Assembly: GCF_030269925.1 (NCBI RefSeq)
Contig: NC_085110.1
Coordinates: 8,618,001 to 8,682,000, forward strand
Reading direction: 5' to 3'
Length of the DNA: 64,000 bases
Source: Bombyx mori
Lineage: Eukaryota; Arthropoda; Insecta; Lepidoptera; Bombycidae
The notes under the pieces are model-generated. The model was not told where the DNA came from. It made no database searches and worked only from the letters and a program-made list of their open reading frames with translations. The position numbers and the translations under genes were made by a program. This document shows positions 26,601 to 36,389 of this stretch, piece after piece (the first letter of the stretch is position 1; each line of letters starts with the position of its first letter).

Positions 26601-29600
26601 TAAGCCTCCTGCTTTAGTGCATAACAAAAACACAAATCGGTCTGAATCTGGTTTCGAAAATCTGTCAATTGCTTCCTGTCGCAGGTTTCCCCTTATTCTC
26701 CCGTCAATTCTTTCATACGGATATTTTCTAAACACTAGATAATCTTCAAGTATATCCAAACATCTAACCATTTGGCTAAATATTAATACGCGATGACCAC
26801 CAGCTTTTAATTTTGGCAGTAATTTGTCAACTAAAACCATTTTACCAGAAGATTGAATTAAAGCTTTGTAATATGCTTCTTTATCTTCTCCATAAGTTTG
26901 TTTATAATCAAATTGTATTTGATCTTCAGCGCCGTTCAGTAAATACGGATGAATACAACATTTACGTAATTCCATCATGGTATTCATCAAATTAGGAATG
27001 TTTGCTGCTGAAGCTATGCCTTTTTGCAAGAAACTAAAGTTTCTTTCCAGAATAGCTCTGTAGTATTTTTTTTGTATATTAGTTAGCTCGACTTCGATAA
27101 TAGTTTCTTCCTTGGGGGCTAATGTTTTTTCAACGTCTTCTTTCAATCTCCTTAACATCATTGGTTTTAACAGAGCTTGTAATTTAAGTACTTCAGACTC
27201 GGTTTTCAATTGCCCGAACTCATTAAGAAATGCATCACTGCTCGAAAACTGAGATGGTTCCAAAAAGTTTAAGAGAGAGAATAATTCATTAACATTATTT
27301 TGCAAAGGAGTGCCAGATAATAATACTCTATGCTCTAAATGAAGTTGTCGTAGGCCTTCGAGTAACTTACAATTTCGATTTTTAAGTCTATGAGCTTCAT
27401 CTATAACACATATTCGCCAATTAAATGATTTAAGTTCTTGAAAATCAGTTACAATAATTTCAAAAGTGGTTATTAGGACATTAAATTTCGTAATATCTTT
27501 AATTGGTTCTCCAAGTTCACTTTTGTAATAAAATTCATATTCTTGAATCATACTTTTACTTTGTTGTGAGCCATGATATACGATCACATTCATGTCTGTC
27601 CATGCTTCGAATTCTCGTTGCCAATTTGGAATAGTAGATAGTGGTGCTATAATAAGGAAGGGTCCTCGGATACCATATTCCCAGACTGAATTTACGAATG
27701 TTAAGCTTTGAATAGTTTTTCCAAGACCCATTTCATCTGCCAAAATACAGTTCCTGTTATTGTGCCACGAAAACAGCAACCAATTCAGTCCTTCAAGTTG
27801 ATATGGTCTTAATGTATTTCCGCCTTTGTACAATGGGGATTCTTTTAGTTGAATCCATAGTTCAGTAGATGGCCTTTTTTTGTATCTCCACTTATCTTTG
27901 GGTGGAGTTTCACTAAATATTTTATACTGTTTAATTTTATCTACATCAACATCTTCTTCTAATTCCCATGTACTATCTTCATATTGCAAACTTTTCCATT
28001 TGACAAGATAATGTTTTACAACTGTGTTGTTAGCGGGATCTTCATTTTCTGACATGTCTAAAATCCGTTCCACTTCGACATAGTCCGGATTAAATGGTTC
28101 ATCATCCAGCAGCTCAAATATATTGGTTTGTTGAGCTTGTTTTTGCTTAAAACGTTTTATTTTTGAGAAAATCCTTTTATCACCTTTGTAAAGTTCTTCT
28201 TCTGTCTTCCATTCACAATGTAAATACGAAAAATTACGGTATTTTACAAAATATTCTTCAACATCGACCATTATAGGTTTCTTTGGTTTTAGATCAGAAT
28301 CCTTTTCAGTGAGAGTTTTTATATCATGTTTCTGTGTTTCCTCCGTGGAATCTGTATTTGGTGGAACTTCTATTGCTTTTTCTTGTACATCTTCAATTTT
28401 TACATTATCTGAGCTTGAGCCCGACATTTCTATTTCTGTTACATTATCGACTTTCAAGCCATTTTCGCTCTCGGGTTTCGGAGTGGCTTCAAGAGGCAAG
28501 TTTTCCAATTTTAACTCTCTTTTACCCATTCTAGAAGATAAAACATGTTGAACTATCATGGAGTCTTCTTCTGTTGTATTAACATAAATGTAATTTGGTT
28601 TCGGAGTACCATCGAGCCTGTTATTATCTTTGGTTTCACTATTAAATTCTTCAGTCTTGGTTTCTTTTTCAGTTTTGGGAGTTGATATAGTAAATTCATC
28701 ATCAGACAGTCGCAACATTACGTCATCTGTATATTTTTTTCTTTGAGTATTCCGAGCAGACCTTCGTTTTAAGCTATCATCAGCTTCTGGAGGAGGAGAA
28801 GGTGGAGGTGTGGACATCATATCATCAGGTTCTCCGTCAGAATCTGGTATTAATCCTCCTCGTTTTTTTCGTCTACCAGTAAGCGGTCTCTTTACAGTGA
28901 TTTTTTTACAGCTACTCCCTCCAGATGAACGTTTTTTAGTTTTCTTCCTTTGACTGTTTAACTCCAACTCGTCTTCTTTTTCCATCTGGTCACGTTTTGC
29001 CTCTGCTTCTTCTAATAAATCTTTTATAGCTATTTTTGAAACAGGTATGTCATCAAAATCAGTTACAGTAGTTTCGTCGAAAGTTTTTTCCGATAAGTTT
29101 ATGCTAGTTTTATCAGCGTCAACATCGAATGTATTTTTGCAAGGAATGTCACTTGTCTTAGAATCTTTATTTTCATGTTCCAGAAAATCATAGTTAGTTG
29201 TAGTATCGGCCTGCATTTCAGCCATATCTTTTTTTGACATTCTCTTTCTTTTTGGAGTATTGGGATCTTTAGGTTCTCGTTTTTTACGCTCCTTTACAAC
29301 CTTCTGTCCAATTTCTTTACTATCTTTTGGGATTCGAGGTTTTCTTTCCTTATTTTTTCGTGGACCCCTTTGTTTCTTTACTTTACCACCATTCAAATCA
29401 TCGACCGACATAGCACTGCTATCTAAGTGCGATATATCTTCATTTAATTCAAGCTCCAGTTCCGATGTACTTTGTAATCCAGTACCAGCAGTCACGCAAT
29501 CTTCGGAAACTGGTAATTGGTCTAGAGGTTGTGAAGAAATTGGCGTATTTTTCTCTTTTTTTGCTCTTGGCTTTCTAGGTTTAGCAGGACCTTTTGCTCG

Positions 29601-32600
29601 TCCACGACCTGTTGTACTAGAGACTTGAGGGCTTTCCACCATTTTTGAACCATAAAGAGGGTTTTGTAGAACGCAATTTGGTCCTCCATTACATTTATCA
29701 TTGGTTTCGTGTTGTTGTAACAAAGTCAACCTATCTTGCAAACACCGAATCTTTTCTTGATTTTCATTAGAAGCAGGTAAACTGTACATTTCATGTATTT
29801 GTTGTTGTATAGACATTCGTTCTTGATGATGGGTTACTGTATACAAATTTGGTAAAGTGGAATGCGACATTGAAGCAGGCCCCATAATTAGCATATTAGG
29901 ACTTGTATTTGGTGCAATATTGGAAACGTTGTTAGTAACAGTTGGGTGCACTGACTGAACATTAATAGGTAAAGTAACTGGAATATTTGAGATGTTTTGT
30001 TGAGTTGTTTGTTGCACGATTGGCACAGCATTTATAATTGAAATGCTCTGCATCGGAGGCACACACGACATATTTGGTGATGTAGTATTATTGAGTGCTG
30101 CCACACTTGAAGTAACTACAGTAGCATTTAGATTTTTAATGGGAAGACTAGCTGGATTTGACTGAGCTACTGTTTGTGCACTGGAACTTCCACTTTGAAA
30201 AAAGCTAGCAGAAACCGTAAGAGGTATATTGTTGTGAATAGTAGCATTATTATTACTAGTAACAAGAGGAATGGACATAGCTTGAGGAGGTACATTTGAG
30301 TTAATTGCTGCAACGCTTTGAATATTGGAATTGTTAAATCCTTGATTTCTATTGGTATTCATTGGTGAAATATTTTCAAATTGGGTTGCATTATTTATAT
30401 TCGTCAGTACGCTGGGAGGGCGTGTTAATGGTGGCTGCTGTGACGGAGTAGGAGGCATTTGAGTCAGAATAGTTGTTGCATTAGCTGCGGATGGAATTGT
30501 TGGTAGTTGGCTAGATGTTAATACATGACTTGCGTCTTGATTTTGAATAAATTCTACAGATTTTTCTTGAACTTCAAGAGTCTTTTCACATTTCAATATA
30601 TTTTCATCTTTTTCAACGTTGGCGGCTGAACCTTTCAATTCAACATTTTGACTATCATTTTTTTCTTTTATTTCGATTGACTCATTAGATATAGTCGTAT
30701 GTTTAGTACTTTGTAATAAGATACCAGAATTAGCAATTACATCTTTGGAAGAGTTAGTAGCATTAGAAGCCACATCAGCTGGCGATATGAATTGATGTGA
30801 ATCATCAAGTGGTTTTTCGGTTTCTGTACTAACTTTATCTACTATATTGTTTTCTATGTTTGTAGAACAGACAGAAATGGTTTTAGGCAATTCTGGTTTT
30901 GATGCTGATTTAGACATCGCTTCGCTCGTTTTAATAGGCTGTTCATTATTTTCATTCTGAGTAGTATTGCTTACAGGAACTGATAGTTTATTTTGATTCC
31001 ATTGCGAAGGTGAAGAGGAAATGTGGCTCACAGCAGGTGAACCTGGGTTCCGTTGGTATTGATACTCAGCACTTGTCGGCAAAACCATTTGCTCTAAAGC
31101 TTGTAGTGTATTTTGAGAATTGTATGATGTAGGTGGAGGAGGTCCACTTGAAACAGGCGAAGGTACATGATTCCTTGAATGAGGTGATGCACTTGGGCCT
31201 TTCACTGGTGACATCACAGGACGAGGTGATATCTGCGGCGGTGGTTGCTGACGAGGGGAAATTTGTGCTCTAGGCGACATTTGTGGCGACAGTTGAGAAA
31301 ACGCAGGCCGATATTGTGGGCTTCCAGATTCAATTCCAGGTGCTTTTACAGTATATTGGTTAGAAACATTCACATCAAGAGGGTGTTGAATTTGATGTGG
31401 TTGGTAACTCATAGGAACTGAATGATGAGGTGAAGCATACGGCAACTGAGTTGGCACAGGATGTGGTGGAGCAGATGCAGGTGGTGCTGGAGACTGGCGG
31501 GGCACATGATGTAAAGGAGTTGGTCCACCATGATGAAGATGTACATTGGGGTGACTTTGTATCGATGAGCCGATTGAACCAGAATGGCTACTCATGTTTT
31601 GATGAGGTTGATGTTGAGGAATAGGGCCGTGAGACTGCCCATGTGGCAATCCATAGTGTGGGTTTACATCCATTTGTTGATGATACGTAGGGTGCTGACT
31701 AATTCGTGACGCCCCCGGTGGATGCATCTGGGTGTAGCTTGGATAATTCTGCAAATAATCCAAAAAACACAAGTGTTAAACAAAATCTGGGCTATATGGG
31801 CTATAACTTTAGAAAATATTGAAATAATGTACGTATCTGACTATTAGCCCTAAAAACACATTAAATTTCTTAATGTTTATACACCAACATAGTTACCTGC
31901 TGTTGACCATAAATCTGTTGAGATGTGGGTTGTGAAAAATGTGGCTGCCTAGGTAAATATGGGCCACCCTGCCCTTGCAATCCTCCAATGCTAGAACCCT
32001 GTACAATGAAATTAAAATCAAGTTTAAAGATGAAATAAATATTTATGTAATTGAGCAAACGCACGTGTATGAATGTATTTACACTACTGCTCAAAAGACG
32101 GGAAACACCGTATTTTCAGTACACTAAAAAAATACCGTAATAAATTTTTAAATAAACATGCTAATGAATTTAATTATTTTTACGACCGTGCTTATAACAA
32201 TAATGAACAGAATTTCTTATTGGTTCTCTCTTATTTTATAAAATGACCGACACGCGTGTTTTGTGACTACAAAAGTTTCAACACTACCAAATGTTGATTT
32301 CTTATAATTTGAACAGAGTCTAATCTTTTGAAGATGCGTGCGTATAAAAGTTCAACACATATTGGTTTAGAGTTAAGTGTATTTCGTGACGTCCATGTGA
32401 TAGTTACAACAGTTGACCGGCAAATAAAACTGCAAAAAGGAAACAGATTTCTCTTGAACAGCTGAGTGCTATCTGTACTTTGAGCAAGGAAGAATATTCT
32501 CTACGCTAAATTGCAAAAAAGTTTCGCGTTTCATGTAAAGGTGTACATTACACTCTTACACGAAAACGAAGTACTGGAATAAATCAAAACCGTAAGAGAT

Positions 32601-35600
32601 CTGGATGTCCCAAATTTACGACAAAGCAGGAAGAGCGGTTCGTCCGCACGGGTAGATACCATCACCCTGCCTATTTCTGCCGTGAAGCGGTAATGCGTTT
32701 CGGTTTGAAGGGTGAGGCAGCCGTTGTAACTATACTGAGACCTTAGAACTCATATCTCAAGATAGGTGGTGGCATGTACGTTCTAGATGGTCTATAGGCT
32801 CCGGTAACCACTTAGCACCAGGTGGGTGCTAAGTGTGAGTTCGTCCATCCATCTATGCAATAAAATAAAAATAAAAAACGAGAAAAGCTAATTTCATTTA
32901 CATCTGTAAAGAGACGTTCACTCCCTGCTGGCTTCAGAGGATGCCAGAGTATAGCAGCCAAATAAATAATAGTTTAAAAAAACTAAAAAACACGCTTTAT
33001 ATAAAATTCAACTAAAAAATAGAAAATAAGTTTTAATAAATTTAAATTGAAAATAATGCAAAATATATTTTACTGTTAAAAAAGCGTGCGGTGCATGATG
33101 TTATTAGTTATAAATATTTTTCTGACAGATATGAGTAGAAGAATTATTATTTCAATAATATCTTAAAAAACACCCCTTTACGATTTATTTTTCATTTTTT
33201 AGTTAAATTGTCTATAAAAGCGTATTTTTAAAACTAAGTACTTTAACATCAATATCGACTATAGATAAAAATTATATAAATTGGCAAAAATCTTATTTTG
33301 CAAATTGAATAACGGAATAATCTTATCAAATTGTCATCCATCCTCGATAAATCTACAGTTTGAATGAAATCTGACCGTTTAAAGTGGGTCAAAATCGTGT
33401 CTAAAGGAGTCAGTGACAAACATACATACAAGTGAAGCTAATATAAAGCGTGTAAAAACCGAGATTAACTAGTATTCGTTAGAAAATAAGATCGGAATGG
33501 GCTAAAACGCATAAAAAATGGACGGAAGAAAACCGGAAATAGTCCTTTGGAATTTGGATGAAGCAATAATTTAATGAAAAGTATTTTATGTTTCTTATGT
33601 TATTATTTATGCATTAAATATATTTTACTACATAATAGTCTAATGTTTCATTCAGATTTAAGTGTAATAAATAATGACTTAATATGTTATTTATTTAATT
33701 TTATTAAATTATTACCTTAGTGTTTCGAAACTTTTGAACGGTAATGTATATTTAAAATTTACTTTATTTTAAAAACAGTTATAGCACAATAGAAAACTTT
33801 TGACATAATAGCATTATTTATTATGACTAATGGGTAGTATTCCCTTTCCAGAAAAAGTTCTGTAATACACAAACAAAAGTAAGTAAAACTCAACTCTACA
33901 CATTTTGATTGTGTTGTATAATGAATAAGTTAAATATTACACTCGTGATTTCTTTATAGGAATATTAGTGTAATTTTATAAACTTTTTATTCAAACAAAT
34001 ATTTCAAGTGGATTAATGTATTGAAGCAATTTTTTTATGAAGAATCAAAATATAAGAGAAAACTGTTTATACTGTTTCTGATTATTTATTTTCAAGCGCT
34101 AGACAAGTTGTCAAATAAAACAAGTGATTCAGTGATAAAATAAGTTATCAGTAATAAAAATAAACACTATTCACCATCATGTATGAAGCCAAAACAATTA
34201 TCACTGCATTCACTTTTCCTAACATGTCTGTTTAATGATAGATAACGCACAGGTAGTAGTACCTAACCTTTGAGTGTGAGAACTTTCAAAGCAGCTGATT
34301 ATAGATATTTTAATCAATAACAACTTAATGATTTATGGTAAAAATACAAAATTTGTTCTGATGTTATTTGCACAACCAAATTATCTATCTATTAAGACTT
34401 AATTTAGAGATGAAATATGAGTGTTTTGGAAATACAAAAGAAAAGTATAGCAATTTAATACCTCAAAAACACCATTAAAACCACTAAAATCTTCATGCTT
34501 TGTGACAAGTTATTTTTTTTTTCTTAGAATAAAACAAAGGCATTCATAGTATAAATTATTGCATAGAGTGACTACTTTGATAATAACAGTATTTACTGCC
34601 ACCTTTAGATAACTTACAAATAATAATCATGCTAAGTGACAATGACATCTTAAACATATTTAATGGGACTAAAATGTAAAGAAACCTTACTTAATTAAAA
34701 CTACTTTTATGGTTTATTCTCGTGTTTATTATTTATCATTACAAAGTGTCATTATATACCTTTTATAGAAAGTTAAAAAGTAGATAGAAAAATGTTTCAT
34801 GTATTCAAATGGCTACAAACAACACCTTTCTTCGTCCACGAAAAGTGTACTGTGAAAGTAGTTTTAATTATATCTATGACTCGGCTTTAGAAAATACTAT
34901 AAACCTTACTTGTTGTGGAGGATATTGATGCATTTTTTGTTGATGCTCATATGAATGTCTGTAATTAGGTGTGATTGAAGAATATCTATTAGCGCCAGGT
35001 GGACCTGACCAAACTCCTAAGTCACCTATACCTAAAATGATAACAAACTCGTAAAGTAAAAATAAGAATAAGGTAATAAAATTACAATAAATGTATTATT
35101 TTTTTGCAGATAGATTTTTCTACTAGTTACAATTACTTTAAGTAGGTTTCTCTATTACTACTTCTACTTTTATGTATAAAGTTTGTTATGATAATTTATT
35201 GTTGATTTAAAGTAATCAACACAAAGCTTATCAAATCAGATAAGAGAAAATTAGTTGTATTTTTACAACTAACCTGGTTGATCAGGCATGGCGTACATCG
35301 CATCTGGTCCTGGATGATAGCCTGGATATGAATGTGAAGGATGTACATGATGAGAAGGATGAAGCGGGGCATGTGGCGGCTGTGGAAGTCGCGGTCGAGG
35401 TGGATAACTGCCATACTCATGATAGTCCGGCGCGGGTGGACCAGGGTTGGGATTTGGTACTGGTTGCGAGCTTGTAGTTATACCCTGTGCGCTATTCCCA
35501 AATGAAGTCAATTTTTGTATTCCTCCTTCAGGTGCTACGCCACTTTGAGGATAGGGTTGTCTGTAACTATATACATTACTAAATTAGACATAGATGTCAT

Positions 35601-35825
35601 CATTTGCATGTTTTACAAAAAAATAAATAATATTTTTTTATTAAATATTTCCGATAAAGGGTGCTTGTGTTACTAAAATATTTATAAAATTTACCTGTTA
35701 TCTGTGGCATCTTTATTATCTCCTGCTGATGATGAGCTGCCAGCAAAGCTGTCTGTACCACCAAGATCAGTGAGTCCTTCCAACATACCGCTTCCATCAT
35801 CACCAAATAAATTGTATGAGTCCAT
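9334..35825 (-). CDS. kis: Kismet: CHD6-9 family chromodomain-helicase (15 coding exons)
   Basis: This is an ATP-dependent nuclear chromatin remodeller, trithorax-group in flies. Coding exons from 5' to 3' are 35825-35695, 35560-35274, 35031-34910, 31998-31897, 31748-25952, 24246-24072, 23455-23368, 23152-22857, 22772-22683, 20640-20443, 20160-19914, 19414-19083, 17846-17700, 12568-11854 and 11673-9334. All phases match, giving 11067 nt (about 3688 aa). Approximate residues: Gln/Pro/Ser-rich N-terminus 1-1360; chromodomains about 1370-1490; SNF2 N-lobe with DEMGLGKT (about 1550) and the DEAH box VIDEAHRLK (about 1665); C-lobe about 1850-1965; SANT-like exon about 2512-2622; BRK domain about 3050-3095. 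The start was chosen as the first ATG ([12 protein letters not shown]) after an acceptor at 35902. Introns are rich in transposons. CHD6-9 membership is secure, because the BRK domain excludes CHD1 and CHD3-5. Minor exons or alternative starts may be missing. Confidence 0.92.
11854..12568 (-). CDS. kis: kismet exon 14
   Basis: This 715-nt exon follows the intron carrying the Jockey element. It begins [19 protein letters not shown], which continues the 'LLIGVAKHG..R....ND..L.F' block of CHD7, started in exon 13 as [10 protein letters not shown]. The downstream part is Ala/Pro-rich and GC-rich (11880-12130) and probably disordered. It ends KRKNA before GTATGT. Confidence 0.88.
12889..15573 (-). 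CDS. Jockey-type LINE ORF2 (endonuclease-reverse transcriptase, 894 aa)
   Basis: This encodes the enzymes for target-primed reverse transcription. The N-terminal APE-like endonuclease runs over about residues 1-225, with the Asn and Glu motifs ([17 protein letters not shown]), [13 protein letters not shown] and LSSDHTPV. The RT domain (about 430-710) has [53 protein letters not shown] and the catalytic [10 protein letters not shown]. The C-terminus reads '[12 protein letters not shown]' and ends '[14 protein letters not shown]'. There is no RNase H and no C-terminal zinc finger, as is usual for Jockey. All catalytic motifs look intact. Confidence 0.92.
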   Translation of the reverse strand: MINNLRVVTWNANGLTDRCIELEIFLRTEKIDVALISETRFTHRTHIRIKDYVVHSTNHPSGNSHGGTAVIIKKNIKHHPLEEYSTEKIQATSIRIQDKNTETTLSAVYCPPRHNINADDFKDYFLSLGSRFVCGGDWNAKHTYWGSRLTLPRGRQLFQTTIELSLYCLSQGEPTYWPTDRKKTPDLLDFFITKNVPQTQLSVKSCTDLSSDHTPVILNINSTILLNEYPPKPYNKNTNWETYQEYINNNLNLNISLKSTGDVENAVENLNQLIHEALGRSTPLRKFPSVVLHHYPKHIKDMVSRRRNLRRIWHNTGYPADKRAFNKASEELKHLTKAMKEDELQSFLRNLKPSPDTNYSLWKATRKMKRPKMHVPPIRAPTGSWARSDSEKASTFAEHLKLVFKPFPGLNLTHNDEVLNSLNSPLQMCLPLMYTSPTEVTNEIKNLKDGKSPGYDEIDATMLKHLPKKSITLMTIIFNACIRLECFPSQWKIAQVVMVPKPGKPPHDAGSYRPISLLPVIGKILEKVILNRMKKHLPSVLPAHQFGFREKHGTIEQIHRLVDVISGTLENKQYCSAAFLDIGQAFDKVWHDGLLFKLKKMLPHSYYAIIKSYLSGRCFEIKHNRESSQMHEITSGVPQGSILGPVLYLIYTADLPTNRNTIIATYADDTAIMSVHDDPTTASENLQSHLDDLQKWFNMWRVKVNQSKSSHVTFSLRKQTCPPVSLYNENIPQAEDAKYLGIHLDRRLTWQKHIWSKRKQLDIRLRNMYWLTGGKSQLSPTSKILIYKTILKPIWTYGIQLWGTASNSNVEILERFQNKTFRTMLRIPHYISNKIIQMDLNIPTVKEEIVAYSKKYQARLSTHVNKLASDLGGTGAVQFTRLRRHSIPTLHNRN
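15570..16994 (-). CDS. Jockey-type LINE ORF1 (Gag-like RNA-binding protein, 474 aa)
   Basis: This is the nucleic-acid-binding protein of the LINE ribonucleoprotein. The first 150 residues are polar and low-complexity. The middle part ([20 protein letters not shown], residues about 210-300) matches the fold that precedes zinc knuckles in insect LINE Gags (PRE_C2HC type). Three CCHC knuckles follow, [27 protein letters not shown] and [15 protein letters not shown], then a Lys/Asn-rich tail. No stops or frameshifts are seen. Its stop overlaps the ORF2 start in ATGA, which suggests translational re-initiation. Confidence 0.9.
   Translation of the reverse strand: MNANLKNKLPQEGTGNTGESLPESNSGSPSYSGGGTTLRSDGYGINPMNKPKLPNMVQQTFHRSMFERTRSNSLSAINKEQEPTLFLTTTKDLEHSTWQSDQVPLIKRKRTESHSDLKGNINKLQKTTYPIPTHNQFETLEILDEDGSDPKPKIPKPEPIFVTGVAYIKTLKDILNKITNDDPMTYTMTTLRSGHVVKILPRDIEMYKKIRDNFITNNISHYTYKLKSERAYRVVLRGLHSTEDTEVIKSELRDLGHEVRNIVNVRHKTTKQDLPLFYIDLEPKHNNKEVFKVNRLNNMKVSFEAPYKTTEILQCKRCQRFGHSKNQCYRPHRCVKCGGDHPTVSCKKTPDTEATCVNCQEKHPASYKGCIKYKQYKQQILKINPKNVIKDTPASQPNKEKPRKAEYTKNIFKTYADAVNSNNNKQQTESHLIDSSELNKLIDSMFNKFQTIMTNMIDSMMNRMIQLISRLVPK
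18078..18457 (+). mobile_element. Short non-autonomous Helitron
   Basis: The element starts TCTAATATATAAAATTCTCG and ends TTTGCCGGGTCAGCTAG, lying between host A (18077) and T (18458). It therefore has the 5'-TC, CTRR-3' and A|T insertion signature of Helitrons. A perfect 6-bp hairpin, GGCAAA-ACCACG-TTTGCC (18429-18446), sits just upstream of CTAG. It has no coding capacity and lies in kismet intron 12. Confidence 0.88.
19083..19414 (-). CDS. kis: kismet exon 12: SANT-like domain
   Basis: This 332-nt exon encodes about 111 residues starting [20 protein letters not shown]. It has the regular tryptophans and helix spacing of the SANT/SLIDE-like module found after the ATPase in CHD proteins ([19 protein letters not shown], then [13 protein letters not shown]). 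The module probably contacts nucleosomal linker DNA or histone tails. Donor AG|GTAACT ends it in phase 2. Confidence 0.85.
19545..19620 (+). mobile_element. RTE-type LINE 3' tail with TGATGA microsatellite
   Basis: GAGAGGCCTATGTCCAGCAG, TGGACAACTGTGGGCTG and a (TGATGA)n tail form the typical 3' terminus of moth RTE elements. The same terminus occurs in the GM130-like gene at 5440-5480. It is severely 5'-truncated and lies in kismet intron 11. Confidence 0.7.
20869..22628. mobile_element. TA-flanked DNA transposon (Tc1/mariner superfamily, pogo-like?)
   Basis: The ends are inverted repeats. The left end is CCGTCAATCAGGGTAACTT and the right end reversed is CCGTCCATCTGGGTAACTT (17 of 19 match). 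A TA flanks each side (20867-20868, 22629-22630). Internal short motifs resemble the ends (GGGTAACTTTAACCCGGG at about 21280, GCCGGTTCTTATACTGGC near 21905). A + strand stretch at 21335-21650 reads like a degraded Ser/Thr-rich transposase C-terminus ([20 protein letters not shown] and onward). An unrelated LINE-like tail with a TAAA microsatellite lies inside at 22470-22590. The superfamily comes from the TA duplication, while pogo is a guess. Confidence 0.65.
22470..22590 (+). mobile_element. LINE 3' UTR tail with (TAAA)n end
   Basis: The sequence from CACCTACCATGCATTATCTC through GACTGGAAGAGAATGCCCAT and AAGTCCGCCTGTGTACAAG ends in (AAAT)n at 22560-22590. It resembles the 'CTGGAAGAGAT-GCTT-AGCGATAAG-CCGCC' 3' UTR common to moth LINEs. 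It is only a tail, with no coding part, and is nested in the TA-flanked element. Confidence 0.45.
22683..22772 (-). CDS. kis: kismet exon 9 (90-nt exon found by splice signals)
   Basis: This exon is too short to stand out as an ORF. It sits between a TTTTTTCAG acceptor and an AAG|GTAATC donor. Joined in phase 2 to exon 8 it encodes [19 protein letters not shown] followed by [11 protein letters not shown]. This fits the '[20 protein letters not shown]' block that follows the 'KKHL-H' segment in human CHD7. Skipping it would keep the frame because it is 30 codons long, but it would delete this conserved helix. Confidence 0.85.
24404..24925. mobile_element. hAT-type MITE carrying an R1 LINE fragment
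   Basis: The terminal inverted repeats are CAGTGGCGTAGCTAGGT on the left and, reversed from the right, CAGTGGCGTAGCTACCTAGG. Flanking 8-bp duplications are CTCAAAAC (24396-24403) and CTCACAAC (24926-24933), 7 of 8 identical and the length expected for hAT. The inner ends are GGGCCC-rich on both sides. Inside, at about 24605-24727, lies an antisense copy of the R1 LINE 3' end with an internal deletion. It has no transposase. It lies in kismet intron 5. Confidence 0.8.
24605..24727 (-). mobile_element. Internally deleted R1-clade LINE 3' end
   Basis: The sequence reads poly(T), TTCGGGCTGGGGCCGAACCT, CCTACGAGGTTCCCGCGCCT, then GGTCGGAACGCGATACACCG. These are reverse complements of the R1 element at about 49830-49770 and 49455-49390. 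About 300 bp between those blocks is missing. Confidence 0.7.
25952..31748 (-). CDS. kis: kismet giant exon 5: Gln-rich region, chromodomains, SNF2 ATPase
   Basis: A single 5797-nt exon (acceptor TTTGCAG, donor G|GTAAGT) encodes about 1932 residues. In order it has a His/Pro/Gln/Ser-rich segment, Lys/Arg-rich nuclear-signal-like stretches (29200-29600), acidic Ser/Glu tracts, chromodomain 1 (around [20 protein letters not shown]), chromodomain 2 (around [18 protein letters not shown]), the SNF2 N-lobe from [12 protein letters not shown] with the Walker A variant DEMGLGKT, the DEAH motif, [10 protein letters not shown], and the C-lobe with [16 protein letters not shown] and [11 protein letters not shown]. 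All core ATPase motifs are intact. The exon phase is 0 in and 1 out. Confidence 0.93.
32641..32880 (+). mobile_element. 5'-truncated Bm1 SINE
   Basis: It carries the Bm1 body from CCGCACGGGTAGATACCATC through GCAGCCGTTGTAACTATACT and CACTTAGCACCAGGTGGGTG, ending CTATGCAATAAAATAAAAAT. It lacks the tRNA-like promoter half present in the copy at 6615-7055. It interrupts the Tc1 transposase relic. Confidence 0.8.
32990..33453. mobile_element. 464-bp MITE inside the Tc1 element
   Basis: The left end ACACGCTTTATAT and the right end ATATAAAGCGTGT are perfect inverted repeats of 13 bp. The interior is AT-rich and non-coding, with a moderately conserved stretch at 33340-33430 (AAATCTGACCGTTTAAAGTG, then GACAAACATACATACAAGTG). 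The flanking sequence is A-rich, so the target duplication (perhaps AAAAA) cannot be read with certainty. Confidence 0.65.
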
Positions 35826-36389
35826 CACTCTATTACGAGTGAATTATTATTATGTATTCTTCAGGTAGAACCTTGTGAAATCTGGTAATGCCCATTTTAT
35901 ACTGTAAACAATAAATTAATTTCAATTAGTTTGTAGACTATTTTAACTGATGTATTTGTAGCTTGTATATTTTTATGTTGTAAGGGGTGTATTTCTATAT
36001 GCATATAATTATGGTACATCACAAAAGCATGAGTTACAAACACTATTTAATTGATACTTAGTCGTTTTTCGGCACATATCTAAGCATACTCCCAGACTAC
36101 TTAAAGTTAGAGTTATCAAAATCTGTTTCTTGTATTAAAAATAGTCATATCAAACAATATTTTATTAAAATTTAGAGCAGTTGATGTTTCAGAGTAACCA
36201 GTGAATAATATAATTTTTTTTTTTTTAATTGTTATATTATATATTAAAGGTTTTACAAAATAAGGAGCAATGTTCTCGACATAATAGGGTAATTCTGGGT
36301 AATGAGGATAATGGTGGTTGAAAAGTATTTTGACATTGTTTATTATAATAAAAATTTTACACACAATTACTATCTACCATTATAATAAA

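Larger units (their letters stand above)
32082..33746 (+). mobile_element. Tc1-like transposon, decayed and itself invaded
   Basis: It is flanked by TA (32080-32081, 33747-33748). The left end CACTACTGCTCAAAAGACGG and the right end reversed (CATTACCGTTCAAAAGTTTC) are matching terminal repeats, both continuing to GAAACAC. Transposase relics on the + strand are a helix-turn-helix-like stretch at 32440-32640 ([20 protein letters not shown], then [13 protein letters not shown]), [13 protein letters not shown] at about 32905, and [18 protein letters not shown] at about 33490. The coding pieces are separated by a Bm1 SINE (32641-32880) and a MITE (32990-33453). It lies in kismet intron 4. Confidence 0.78.
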
